From contig NC_003076.8 in the NCBI RefSeq assembly GCF_000001735.4, positions 18,479,835 through 18,543,834 of the forward strand: 64,000 nucleotides of DNA. Reading direction: 5' to 3'. The notes under the pieces were generated by a model, which did not search any database, had not been told where the DNA came from, and was given only the letters and a program-made list of their open reading frames with translations. This document shows positions 1-11,078 of the stretch, in pieces. Made by a program: the position numbers and the translations under genes. Position 1 is the stretch's first letter, and every line of letters starts with the position of its first letter. This DNA is from Arabidopsis thaliana (lineage: Eukaryota > Streptophyta > Magnoliopsida > Brassicales > Brassicaceae).

Positions 1-900
1 AGTCAAACCGGATTTAACATACAATCAAACCGGAAATAATTTAATTGAGGGCTAGCTAATAAATCTCATATAACAAAAAATTTCGAAATTTTAAAAATAA
101 ATCTGCCAAAAAAAGTCTGTTATTACTAAAAAGGTTATTCTAGTCATAAACAAATCGGCCATAACATTGACATGAGTAAATCTGTTATGTTTTGACACTG
201 AAAAAAAAAACTGTCATCACTAAAAACAAATCTGTTATCACTATGTGACTGTGTAGTAATTTTATTTTTTAACAAAAATCTGTTGTAAAACACCAGATTT
301 GTTAACAAGTTAATTAAATCTGTGATTACACAAAACAACTCTGTCATGCCTATATAACATTTTTCGAGGTTAACAAATCTGTTATAACACAACAGATTTT
401 TGGGTGCAAATAGAAAATCTGTTGCCGCCATAAAGAAAAATCTGTGGTCCGAAAAACAAATCAGTGACAGATTTGGTTTCAACATTCTTACTTTTGAAAT
501 TTAAATAAAATCTGTGGAGACTATATGAAACAAATTAGTCACGGTTAAAAAATCTGCGAAAAAAAAAAAATCTGGCGTAACATAACACAGGAAAGTCTGG
601 GGTACAAAACAAGTCTGTTGTAAAAAATCTGTGGTTGACCAACAAATCTGTGATCGATAACAAATCCGTCGCAACAAGAGCCACAGATTTATCAAAAACG
701 ACGATGGCATTTTCGTAAATAAATGTGGTTTTATTGCCTTGCTGGAATTAAATAGTAATGGCATTTCTGTAATATTGTTTTTCTCTGCAAAGGAAAACAA
801 GGATAATTTAGGTATAATTATTACTCAAATAACTCATATTTTTAGCATTCCTTTTGGGTCTTTATGTATAAAATATGGGTTACTCTATTAAATTTCCCTT
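1..900. repeat. AAATCTGT-like motif array, probable transposon end
   Basis: About 20-23 degenerate copies of AAATCTGT (or its reverse complement ACAGATTT) lie between roughly 100 and 690, spaced about 15-40 bp apart, with tails such as TTAT, TTG, GTGG and GTGATC. Long open frames here only reflect low complexity. The stretch 860-900 (a GGGTTACTC-type sequence followed by TTAAATTTCCC) resembles terminal sequence of Arabidopsis VANDAL/Mutator-like elements. This suggests a transposon whose body lies to the left of the window. The motif array is seen directly; the family assignment is inference. Confidence 0.5.
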
Positions 901-1257
901 ATTTTTAACTGAGAAAATCAATCATGAGAATCAAATCTCATCTTTGTTTGATCCTCATTTTTTAGAAAGAGACAATTAGATGCATAGACATATTTTTGAA
1001 AAGAATTAAGAAACAAGCAAATAGGTTTTGAATTTTGCAGAACAAGCGAGAGAAGATGCTACACTTTATTATTCACAAAAATAACTTATTTAGTTAAACC
1101 CAATTATTCCGTATTTAGCTGATATCAACTACTTTGGACTTCAAATATGTTCTTGATATTTGACTGAGAAACCATGAAGCCAAATTTGTAACATTCTATA
1201 AGAAATGTAAAGAAATAATAAAATAAAATAAAAAATTAAAGAAAGTGTCTCTTTAAC
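901..1257. other. Intergenic, AT-rich
   Basis: No coding frame, RNA gene or repeat recognised. It probably contains the 3' UTR of the MYB-CC gene, which ends at 1258 on the minus strand. Confidence 0.5.
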
Positions 1258-2812
1258 CTATTGAAGTCTATCTCCAATCACATTTGGCTTCACTTCAATC
1301 CCATATTTCCCACAATTCAAGAGATCATACCCACTTTTGGAGTTCAAATCAAAATGCACAAACCCGGATTCTGGTTTAACACATGCATCTCCGGTTTCTA
1401 TTTTCTCTTGTTCTCCACATAACCGAAACTCTTGAGAGGAATCACCACCATTAAGGTGTGAGATATCAGTAACCAAACCCGCCTTCTCGTTCTTACGATC
1501 ACTTCCTACAAGTCCCGAAAGTGCGAGATTGAAATCCGAGAATTGACCCTTGTCTGTTTCCCCTGCATTACCACAAGGTAAGCTCTTCTGTGCTTTCTCT
1601 AGTAATGTCAACAAATATTTTCCTTGTGCCTCCATTCTCATCTGCAGTTTTTTCTGCACCTATAACACCGCAAAAACTTCGGTTTAAAACTTTTATTCAT
1701 TGTTGTGAGAGAAGAAAGAAGAGATTTGTTACCTCGAGTTGTTCTTGAAACCGTTGTTGCGCATCGACCTGATGTCTCATTGCCTCAGCAAAAGGTACAT
1801 TCCCGCTTTGTCTACGTGTGTTCATTAACATTATGTCAAACTCAAGCTTTACAAATCCATTATGTCGAGAGAAGGCAAATTCATATATAATATACCTTTG
1901 ATGGTTATCAAATCTTGAATCATTGGAGATTCCTCCTTGAGAACAATTGTCGAAATGCACATATGAACTTCCTGTGAATACAAAAATCAATCAATCTTTG
2001 GTTTCTCAAATGTTATCTACATTAATATTCCTTAAATACATCATATGTATATATATATTATACTCTACTATAAGCTGAATTATATATAAATCTTGAATTC
2101 TTGATAATAATCATACATACCAGCATTTTCTTTGTTTTGTTCTGTTCTATTTTGTTTTTTGCCTTGTTGTTGACCAAGTCTATACTTCTGCATATAGAAA
2201 CACATCATAAGAGAGAATATAAACCAACAATTTGTAGACATTATACATTATTATATACTCAAATTTGTATAAATTTGGACCTGTAAATGGCTCTTGAGAT
2301 GGTACAGTGTTAAACCTTTTAATCCCATCAGCTTCAGAACCGATTTAGGAGTTGCTTCTACAAAACCAAACCAATAACAAATGTCACTAAGCAAACAGAT
2401 ATAATTACATTTGTAACCTATTAAATTTGAAGTTATCAAGCTACATAGAGAAGAATCAATTGAATCACTGGCATTAACTTAACCAACCAAACCGAAGTGA
2501 ACCGGAATCATAATGTGAAACCGGTTATCTCAATTGAAGAATAAGAAAGAGTAAAAGAGCTATAATGTTGTTACACAGATACATCAACTGTAGATTTAAC
2601 CGGACTGAACCGGAATTATAAAGTGAAACCGGTTATCACAATTGAAGAAGAGGAGGAAAGAGGAGCTTACTGTCAGCGCCACCGAGCTTAGCGACGGCGT
2701 CGACGAAGCGATCATGAAGATCGGCTGTCCATCTGAGCCTAGGTTTGGGATCTCTAGTCATCATAACTCCGCCATTATCGTAACCTAAACCTCCGAGATT
2801 CACTCTTTCCAT
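1258..2812 (-). CDS. MYB-CC (GARP/PHR1-like) transcription factor
   Basis: Nuclear DNA-binding protein of the MYB-CC family. Six exons are deduced on the minus strand: 2812-2671, 2357-2281, 2187-2121, 1971-1896, 1811-1733 and 1659-1258, joining in frame to about 280 aa. Exon 1 (start MERVNLGGLG) carries the first part of the MYB-like domain (KPRLRWTADLHDRFVDAV). Exon 2 completes it with ATPKSVLKLMGLKGLTLYHL followed by KSHLQ, the family hallmark; KYRLG follows in exon 3. The coiled-coil CC motif is split between exon 5 (QQRFQEQLE) and exon 6 (VQKKLQMRMEAQGKYL). Relatives bind P1BS-type sites in phosphate-starvation promoters, but the target of this member cannot be read from sequence. By gene order it corresponds to At5g45580. 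The exon junctions are my own reading; the family call is firm. Confidence 0.9.
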
Positions 2813-4808
2813 TTAATTTTCCGATCAAACAAAATAATGGCGGGAAACTCAGTCGGAAGAATGAATCAAATAACTTCGAAATTTTCCTCTTCTCAAGGAT
2901 GTGATCGGAAAGAGGAAGCGTAAACTCAAAAAAAGGAAAAATGGCAATCGAACTACGAAATATTGGTCGGAAAGAAAGTGGAAGAAATTTTGTTAAAGAT
3001 GGGAATGCGAGTGATTAGGGTAAAGAGATAATCGGCGACGAGAGGACGAGATAAATAGAAAGAAGTGTGATGATTGATGGAGAAAAAGAGATCAGAAAAC
3101 TTTTTGAGGAAAATCTCAGAGAGAGAGAAAGGGAACTTAAAAAAGTCGTCGCGGTGATGATGATGATGGAGGAGGAGAAGTGGTGACATTATTCGTGACT
3201 TAACGTCAACCTTCGGTTAATATAGTATTATTATAATATATGTATAATACAAATTATGGATCCAACACTAAAAGTTTGTTTATATACAAAAACAAATTGT
3301 ATCCATATCGAAATATTATGATAATAAAAAAGAAAATAGTAATTATTAACGTTTTTTATATCGATTTTGTGAATAGTATGAAAGCAAAACATAGCAAAAT
3401 TTTATTGTATTATGACTGATTAGTGATTTATTGCATACAAACGCAATTACCAACCGCATATTACTTGCGTTTTTAATTGTGTCTATGAGATGCTAGACCG
3501 TGTATATGTCATGTTGTAGAATAAAATATATACATGATTGCGTACTTTTTTTTTTCTTTTTGTAATCAATCAAGAGGTATTTGTATATTCAGAATCGTAA
3601 CATGGGAGAGAGGAACATGGCCCGCATCATGGATATTTGTTTACTATACCTAGATTATTAATGTCCAAAGAATATATAGTTTCTAGGAATTATCATTTTT
3701 ATCATTTGAATAATTTATATGTTAGATTTATGTGTTTTTAAATCAGATAACTTATGACTAAAGGTTTTGTCTCATTCTCATACAATCCATGAATCAAAAT
3801 CTCTCTCCATGTTGTTCCTTTATTTAGGTATCATATAAATTTATCATTCATATGTTGTCGGATAGTCTCAATTTGAGATAGAAGAAGAAAATAAACATAG
3901 AAAATGTTTCGACCAAATTACTAAATTAGTAATTTGTTATTACACATTCCACATTACACATAAATCAATTCCGAATAATCAAATAAAATGAAATTCATTT
4001 TTTTTTTGATAAAAGATTTGATGAAATTCATTGTTGTATTGTGACCTTTTAAAAATTGTTTTAAAAAAAAAACAAATCGTTGTATTCGGCGACGATCAAT
4101 ACATGATGAGTGATGAGCGGTGTCAAATTCCGACAAGAGCGACATAAAACCTTTTTTTGTATTTTTTTAAAAACAATAACAATAATAATTCAATGGTTTT
4201 AAAAAGGAATTTATATGACGAAAACAAAGTGCATGGGGCGAGCATGTCACGTAGACTGCCAGCGTGGAATATTCGCCGTCGGACAAGGAAAATACAATAA
4301 TCTGAAACTCACATGTTCGACGGTGGGGGTTTAATGGTATTTCAACATAGGACACGTGGACGGCTTTGTTACTCTTTTGTCTTTTACGTTTGTTGAAATT
4401 GAGACCCACAAGAAATACACACGTGGAACCAAGGCCGCTTCGTTCGACCGCAATCGTTTTGTCCTAACCAAACATGAGAATGGGTGTATTTTTCAATCCA
4501 AAGCTCGGTTTACACCGGTACAATCTGACTAAACCGAAATATCATATAACCGGACCGACTCGGGAAACAAAGTTTCTTCTGGTTTAGCTGGAAAATGTAC
4601 TTGAGAAAAAATCATAAGCCTAACTTGTTTCTCTTTTCAAAACCGATCAGTCTTAACGCCAATTTCACCATATTTCGAAAACTCAATTTATTCCAATGAA
4701 GTTAAACTGAAACATAAAGATTTTTTGAGTACCAGTGAGCAAAATTATCTGGTAAAAACTGGAAGAGACTGGCTTTCATCGTAATCATACTGTTTCATGC
4801 TCTATCTC
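2813..4808. other. Intergenic; MYB-CC promoter/leader and 3' flank of L35
   Basis: Positions 2813-3190 are the likely promoter and 5' leader of the MYB-CC gene, with a purine-rich (+) tract at 3095-3190 and a 78-codon minus-strand frame at 3189-2953. Positions 3191-4808 are AT-rich with no convincing gene. Around 4230-4450 the base composition is more GC-rich and includes ACGTG cores (for example CACGTGG near 4353 and 4421), but no gene structure is visible. Confidence 0.5.
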
Positions 4809-6393
4809 TCAATTGCAGAAATTGAGTTTCTTCATGACTTTCGCATATGCTGGTGGTACTAGTCCAGGTTGTCTCAATCTACGCTTCGATTTCTTTGACT
4901 GCATCAATTAACAAAACAAATTCTTTACACTCAACATTTCTCAACCTGACTCAGAAATCTTACACAATGATGAAACCCCGAAGAGGTCCAACAACAGAGA
5001 TGGTATTGTAAAATACAACTTTGCCTACCATTTGTCCATTTAGCTAAACAAGGAAACACCTAAAGACTCGAAGTTCAAAACTAGTTCTATCCAAATTTAA
5101 GTTCACTATCACCAGAATCAGCTGTTGGGCAATTTTCGATCAGTTCTATCCCTAGGTATTATCATACTGTTCCTCTAGAGGCGTAGGCCAAAGAATGAAT
5201 AAAATTTTCTATCATCGATATGAGGAATAAGGTGTTGTTACCTTCAAATGTGCGTTGTGGCGCTTGCCTTCTTTCCAGCGACGGATGGTACCATCATTTA
5301 GTGGTTTAAACCTGTCTTTGAATGACCTGAGATATAGATTCAACACAAAAAAAAATTGTTGAGAGAGACGCCCAAACTATTACTAACAAGATTTGTTGAT
5401 AATCTGGGAATCAGAAGTTTCAGCACGTACGAATAAAACTTAATCTTGACTTTCTTGACTTTTGATGTGATTGGAGTCCTAGGTCTCCACTTCTTCTTCC
5501 ATTTTGCCATTTTTTCCTTAGAAGTGATATTTCGTACTTGAACAAACTGAAGGCAGAGAGAATCAAACGTACATAAGATAAGCAATCAGATATAAATCAA
5601 TGTTGGTACTTCGTAGTGATGATACTCAAGCACACCGCCTTTATCATCTGGCTTAACGAACATGATATCAAAATGCAAGAGCTACTATGAACAAATAATT
5701 CTATTTTCGGAAAACACGCAATCAAAGCCATGACGATTCTTCTTTCCTATGATCAAACAAGGGGCACAAAATTCAAGAACCGTACACAATAAATCCGAAT
5801 GTTAAGATTCCAAAGAAAACATGTATGTATCTTATGAGATTGAGTAAGCTCTTTTTTTTTTTTTAACAAAAGAGATTTAGTAGGTTAAAACTTGCAACGT
5901 AGTGATATATGCAAGCACTGACTTGTATCAGTTGGATTCAAAACAAAGTGCAAGTAAGCTTATTAACATTCTTTGAATTAGTATTTAGTAATCCATGTTG
6001 TTGATTTTGTTTCAACAGAACATATAGAAAATTCAGAAGAAGCTAAAACTATATACCAATTCAAACTATCTAGCTCGTCACTCGTCAGATCTTGTCCTCC
6101 TAAGATTTGTCTCAATCAGCAGATATATATAAAGCAATTGAAGCTAAATTCTGGAAACTTACGTGATGAGGAACAAAGGTAGTGCCCATGGAGCTAACAT
6201 TCGACGGAAAAACTCCGGCGGCGGGAACGAAGCTCCATTTGGTGGAATTGGCAAAACCTAGGGTTGTTGTTGTTAAGTGACGACTCGGAGAAGGAGAATG
6301 GTGAATGAGACGGTGAGGAGAAGCACCGTAAAAAGAGAGATTCCGATTAGATTGGAGAGAAATGGAACGTAGCTTAGTGCAAAACCTCTGCAT
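4809..6393 (-). CDS. Mitochondrial-type 50S ribosomal protein L35 (bL35)
   Basis: Organellar large-subunit ribosomal protein of the bL35 family. Four exons: 6393-6163, 5546-5431, 5326-5242 and 4898-4809, giving 173 aa. The first 77 residues form a basic, Ser/Thr/Arg-rich, acid-poor presequence (start MQRFCTKLRSISLQ), typical of mitochondrial import. Exon 2 starts the L35 body (KWKKKWRPRTPITSKVKKV). Exon 3 holds KDRFKPLNDGTIRRWKEGKR. Exon 4 ends with KKSKRRLRQPGLVPPAYAK. The body is strongly basic, as expected for an rRNA-binding protein. By gene order this is At5g45590. I read the target organelle as mitochondrion from the presequence style; dual targeting cannot be excluded. Confidence 0.9.
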
Positions 6394-6620
6394 TGTCGTC
6401 TCCAAGGGGAAGAACAATTTTCTGATTGAAATGCGAATTTTATAAAAGAGAAGAAGTGTGTGTGACAAAGCTTTGGGGTTTTTGGGAAATGATTTTGAGT
6501 GTTTGGTTATTAGGATAACTCTATTCTTTTTTACTCTTTTTTTTTCTTGTCATCATTCTCTTTTACTTTGATAATGGTAAAATGTCTTTGGGAAAAAAGC
6601 CAAAAAAATACCAAACTAAT
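6394..6620. other. L35 upstream region
   Basis: Promoter and leader of the L35 gene on the minus strand. No conserved element can be assigned with confidence. The left edge of the LINE fragment (poly-T on the + strand) follows. Confidence 0.4.
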
Positions 6621-6689
6621 TTGTTTTTTTTTTGTAGGCGAAGGGGACAACGAGTCCCCTTCAAAATATTATTATAAAATTAAACCAAA

Positions 6690-7289
6690 TTACAAACAAA
6701 TACGCCGTGAATACGAGATCCCACGATAGTCTTCATCAAAAAAAGATGAGATACAATCCGAACAAGAATCTAGTAAATGCAACCCTAAAAGGCATAAAAA
6801 TGCATAATTAGCCAAACCATCCGCAAAGTGATTCGCCTCCCTATACACATGAGACAATTGGACCAACCAATCCTTTGATAAAAAGCCATAGCACAAGCGT
6901 GCTAGGAACGACAAGGGATGAGTATCGCATATCCCCGTCTTAAGAAACCCCGCAACCATCTTCGAATCAACTTCCAACTTTAACCGAGTAATCTTGTTCT
7001 CCCATGCATAATAAAGCCCATAGTAGAACCCCCAAAGTTCTGCTAAAGGAGCCGTACATACCCCTATATTAAAAGCAAAACCTTGGACCCAGTTCCCCAC
7101 CGCATCTCTAATGACCCCACCAGCCGTGGCTAAACCCGGGTTACCTCTTGAGGCTCCATCCGTGTTAAGTTTGAACCATCCTTCATCCGGTCTTGACCAA
7201 GCAATCTGACGCTCCACTCTAACCCTCTTAATCTGACCTCCATTCGCAAGACAATGTGCTTGATACACATCTTTTGATATCTCTTTCAC
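6690..7289 (-). pseudogene. LINE-derived RNase H domain (RVT_3 type), open frame
   Basis: An uninterrupted 199-codon frame from the 3' part of the LINE fragment. It encodes an RNase H fold with the expected acidic residues in order: LNTDGASRGNPG (first Asp), AELWGFYYGL (Glu), LEVDSKMV (second Asp) and REANHFADGLAN (last Asp). In a full LINE this domain degrades RNA in the RNA:DNA hybrid during insertion. Here it is cut off from the reverse transcriptase by frame breaks around 7300-7360. Many plant annotations list such fragments as ribonuclease H-like genes; I see no evidence of its own promoter. Confidence 0.8.
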
Positions 7290-7358
7290 AAACTGGGTAC
7301 GATCACGGCACTTCCTATTCTCACCAAAAACGTTCCCGCATCTCCACTTTCACGCCCA

Positions 7359-7655
7359 TCACATTGCCATACTGAACACTGTCCCCCACGGTATCCCCTC
7401 TCTAACCACCTGACTTCCCACGTTTCCATAAATCCACTCTAGTAATGTTTGAGTGTAAAAAGGTCTCTGGAGAGTAGGTGGAACAATACGGTTCCATATC
7501 CCCATCATCGCCGGACAATCCCTGAGAATATGGAGAATAGTTTCATCTCCACTCTTGCAAACTTGGCAAATAGCTGTATCACATAAGTGTCTTCTCTGTC
7601 TCTCAGTGTTAGTCATAATAACCTGATGAACAACTAGCCAAAGAAAAACTCGCAC
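7359..7655 (-). pseudogene. LINE zf-RVT (reverse-transcriptase zinc-binding) fragment
   Basis: 98-codon minus-strand frame with the zf-RVT signature Cys-Gln-Val-Cys and a later HIL-x-x-CP stretch. This domain sits between reverse transcriptase and RNase H in plant LINEs. It belongs to the same truncated element as the RNase H frame immediately 3'; the two frames do not join without a shift. Confidence 0.75.
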
Positions 7656-7672
7656 TCTTTCCGGTGTCCGTT

Positions 7673-8224
7673 AACAGCTGGGTTTGACACCGTTAAAATT
7701 TGACACCGTTAGATGATTCCGTAAAATTTAACGCCGTTAAATGATTCTGTAACGTCCGTTAACGGTTGAGTTTGATTCCACTAATAATTTATATCTGAGA
7801 TATTTTGTGATTACAAATAATTAAATGAGGTATTTTTACTCTAATTTAAAAATATTGGGTATTAAACTTTTAAATTAAAATTAGTTTTTTTTTTTTTTTT
7901 TCCAAATGTTTTTATATTCTAGTGTTTATGCTTATTAGCTACGTAGACAAATTTTGATACATTTGGGCCTGTGTAGCTAAATAAATTGGGCCTTTCACAT
8001 GAGTAGATAAAACTAATAAACCTAAAAGAAATCGTCTTGTTGAATTCGCCGTTTGGATCTGGCTCCATTGGAAAAAAAAACTAGAAGCAGATCTGTTGAA
8101 GTTAAGCCGAGATTCATCAATTCGTGTTATTTGTCTCTCTTGATAAGCAAAAAACATCGTACGAAGAAGAAGAAGATGACCTTAATTTTTTCTGAATGAA
8201 ATCTTAAAATTCCCAGAAAGAAGA
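7673..8224. promoter_or_regulatory. Repeat-containing region and TAF14b promoter
   Basis: 7661-7780 contains several short repeats built on CCGTTAA (for example GACACCGTTA twice, then AACGCCGTTAAATGATTC). This is probably non-coding transposon debris next to the LINE. 7960-8160 is the likely core promoter and leader of TAF14b. It contains TTGGGCC and TGGGCCT motifs (around 7964 and 7987), similar to site II elements (TGGGCC/T) common in housekeeping promoters. Motifs are seen; function is inferred. Confidence 0.5.
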
Positions 8225-9832
8225 ATGACGAACAGCTCGTCATCGAAGAAACAAGCTCAAGATCAGCCAGAAACTAGCGAACCCACTCTCAAATCTCTCA
8301 AAACCAAGATGACTAAATCCGACGAAAAGGTCCGTCTTTTTCTTTCTTCAATCGAACTCAAAAGAGCAAGTCCACTTATTTTGTTCTGTAACCTCTTCAA
8401 TAAATTGGTCATCATCACCAACTTAAAAAAAATCTCTCCTTTTTTTGGGTTAAACAGCAGAAGAAGCTTAAAGACATTGAAATAAGCGTTCCAATTGTGT
8501 ATGGTAATGTAGCATTCTGGCTTGGCAAGAAGGCTAGTGAGTAAGTATACTTTTTTGGAAATTGAACTTCTTTTGTGAAGCAAAGTTCTTATTTTCATCA
8601 CAAAAGTTTTAAATTTTCCATTTTTACAATACCGTTAAAATAATGGAGAGACAGTTTAGGTTATTGGTTGTTGTTAGTGTTTTAGTTCTTTTGGATAATG
8701 ACGAGAAGTTCTTATAGGAATGTTGGAAAAGGTTATATTTTGACAATACCCTTAATAAGAGAGACAGTTTACATAAATATCCATTAAGTTTTATTGGTTT
8801 GTTGCTAGCGACTTAGAGTTTTAGTTCTTATAAGAAACTTAGGAAGGTTATATTTTGACAATACCCTTAAAGAAGAAAAGTGTTTTGTGTTCATAAGATT
8901 TCACTTAAATTTGCAGGTATCAATCTCACAAGTGGGCAGTATATGTTCGAGGGGCAACAAATGAAGATATCAGTGTTGTAGTAAAGAAAGTTGTATTTCA
9001 GCTTCATTCTAGTTTCAATAGCCCGACTAGAGTTATCGAGGAGCCTCCATTCGAGGTATCGGAATCTGGTTGGGGAGAATTCGAGATTGCAATGACATTG
9101 CATTTCCACAGTGATGTCTGTGATAAGCCATTGAGTTTGTAAGTCCCTTTCAATAGCATTGTTGTTAAGTAGGAAAATGCCAGCAATTGGAAGAGTTACT
9201 TATGAGTTATTTGTTGTTTTGGGTGGATACAACAGATATCATCATTTAAAGCTATACCCTGAAGATGAATCAGGTCCTTTGACAATGAAGAAGCCTGTGG
9301 TTGTGGAATCTTATGACGAGATTGTCTTTCCTGATCCTTCAGAAAGTTTTTTAGCTAGGGTTCAGAATCATCCGGCTTTGACCTTTCCAAGATTACCCTC
9401 TGGTTACAACTTGCCTGCTCCTAGTATGATCTCCTTATCTAAAGCTTTTTTCATTCCTTAGTTTAAGTTGATCATTGCCTTAAAATGTCGTCTCACACAA
9501 CAAATCTTATGACTAGTGCAAGTCGAAGATACCGGGAAAAAGAAGAGAGGTGATACGAAAGATCATAGTTTGGGACAATGGTTCATGAGTTTCTCTGAAG
9601 CAGATGAGTTATTACAGCTTGCAGCTGCTCGTCAACAGGTAACTTTAAAACATTTAACTGTGTTTTCTAAATTTTTGATACTCAGTTTAGACTATTTTTG
9701 TTGGTCTATGTTTTGATGAATTTGGATTGGTTCTTTGTTGGATAGGTTCAAGCTCATATTGCGAAACTGAGGCGACAAATAAGTTTGCTAGAGGGACAGA
9801 ATCAGACCGTTAAAACAGGATCAGACCTGTGA
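8225..9832 (+). CDS. TAF14B: YEATS-domain protein TAF14b / GAS41 homologue
   Basis: Nuclear chromatin reader shared by the NuA4 histone acetyltransferase and SWR1 remodelling complexes. Exons: 8225-8329, 8458-8540, 8917-9138, 9236-9423, 9517-9638 and 9746-9832, in frame for 268 aa. The N-terminus ([12 protein letters not shown]) is hydrophilic. The YEATS domain runs from about residue 40 to 180: [18 protein letters not shown], then HKWAVYVRG, the GWGEFEI signature with the acyl-lysine-pocket environment, and LHFHSD. The C-terminus ([17 protein letters not shown]) is a short coiled coil, used in this family for complex assembly. By gene order this is At5g45600, one of two Arabidopsis TAF14-like genes; in the family it affects flowering through FLC-linked acetylation. 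Start choice is clear. Confidence 0.95.
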
Positions 9833-10773
9833 ATCTGATTCTGTAGCCATCATCTTCCATTGAGCGGGAGATTGGCATGTTGTAACTGTATTAGCATAGA
9901 TTTCCATTTTTCTTGTATTAATAAACACAAATAAAGATTAGTGTCAAGTTCTTATCATAGGCTCTCTCCTCTGTTCCAGTTTCATAGACTGCAACTGCAA
10001 AATAACTCTTCCAGATTAGATAAAGAATGCTTTCCAAAATCCTCGAGATTTCGTACCATTCTTATAACAAGGTCTCTAAACAAAGAACAAAACTTAGGAT
10101 TATCCACATTGTATGAAAAAATGTGAAACAAGAGGGCATAACTGAAATAATAAGGAATATAGAGGGGGCAAAATGAGCTGGTGGATGATCCTTCATCGGA
10201 TTCAATTATCTCATCTCATGAAGAGCTAATCCGCAGGAAGATTCTTTCCAGATTCTATTGCAGCACCTTCACAAGGTTTAACTCCCGTCTATGGAAGCTG
10301 TTGATGCAGTGCCAAGAGCAATCTTCCAAACATCACCTCTCACAAGTTGAACCACATCGTATTTAGCCACGGTTGCACTAACCAAACGATAGAACGGCAT
10401 TAAGTTTGAACATCTGAAGCAACATTAAACACAATCAACATAATAAATACAAGTCAACAAGCTTTTAAATATCAGTGTTTCATCTCGGGACGCCACTGTT
10501 TATTTCAGTGTTTATTTCATCTCAGTATTAAGTTAGAATATTAGTGTTTGGGTTATCGCTTGTGCTTCCCTTATGCTATTTGTACTTTTGTTTGTAGATT
10601 GTCACTTTTCTTTAGCTTTTAGTACATCTTTGTGTCTTCTGTCCAAAATTTCGAAAATGTTACATATACTTAACATTGATACAAAAAAAGAAAAAACAAG
10701 CTTGTTAATATCACTTAACACTCCATTGCGAAGATATGAACTTTCAAAAGTGGAACAATTACTTATTAAAAAC
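9833..10773. other. TAF14b 3' flank and intergenic
   Basis: 3' UTR of TAF14b to about 9930 (AATAAA-like signal near 9919-9935), then intergenic DNA. On the minus strand around 10383-10270 there is a short uninterrupted stretch (starting LMPFYRLVSATVAKYD), about 44 codons, that looks protein-like. I could not place it in a family and it has no flanking exons. Confidence 0.4.
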
Positions 10774-11044
10774 TGTTGTTTTATCAAATCTCACTTTAAG
10801 GAAAAACAAAGATTTGCAAGAACAGATACTGAAAAACTCTTACTTGCATTGAATTCAGATTAGTCAATAAATAGACTTTACAAAGAAAGCAACTGAAGCT
10901 ACGAAACTCTCGCAACTAAACTAATGTCACGATTCTTTCTCCTACAAAGGTGGAGACTTATTCAAAACTAGAAAAACCAATAAAGTTGCAGAACCAACAC
11001 AAAGATGCAGGCCCAAATCCAAACCGATTGGGCTTTATTCTTCA
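10774..11044 (-). repeat. 3' LTR of copia element
   Basis: 271 bp, TG..CA bounded on the element's strand, matching the copy at 15129-15399. As 3' LTR it carries the polyadenylation function. The target-site duplication AAAAC abuts it at 10769-10773. Confidence 0.95.
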
Positions 11045-11055
11045 ATCCCTCCCTT
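11045..11055 (-). other. Polypurine tract of copia element
   Basis: On the element strand the bases next to the 3' LTR read AAGGGAGGGAT. This is the expected purine primer for plus-strand DNA synthesis. Confidence 0.8.
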
Positions 11056-11078
11056 AAACCGAAAACACACTTTTCGGT

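Larger units (their letters stand above)
6621..7672 (-). mobile_element. 5'-truncated LINE (non-LTR retrotransposon) fragment
   Basis: Minus-strand remnant of a plant L1-type LINE. Reading 5' to 3' it starts inside the zinc-knuckle region that follows the reverse transcriptase (zf-RVT, 7655-7359: FLWLVVHQVIMTN..., then CQVCKSGDETILHILRDCP). It continues into an RNase H domain (7289-6690) and finishes at 6635-6624 in a poly-A tail, seen as a T-run on +. There is no reverse transcriptase, endonuclease or ORF1, which is the usual result of incomplete target-primed reverse transcription. A 9-bp perfect hairpin (6640-6648 with 6654-6662) lies just before the tail. The 5' limit is approximate and no target duplication was found. 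Confidence 0.85.

Noticed and set aside
144-800. Two minus-strand open frames of about 100 codons
   Set aside because: They are translations of the AAATCTGT motif array (repeated TDL/NRF words), not a protein.
4167-4409. 80-codon minus-strand frame
   Set aside because: No family resemblance; less AT-rich than its surroundings but no gene structure.
6690-7289. Domesticated RNase H gene
   Set aside because: The frame is open and acidic residues are kept, but it sits inside a tailed, truncated LINE with no own promoter seen, so domestication is not supported.
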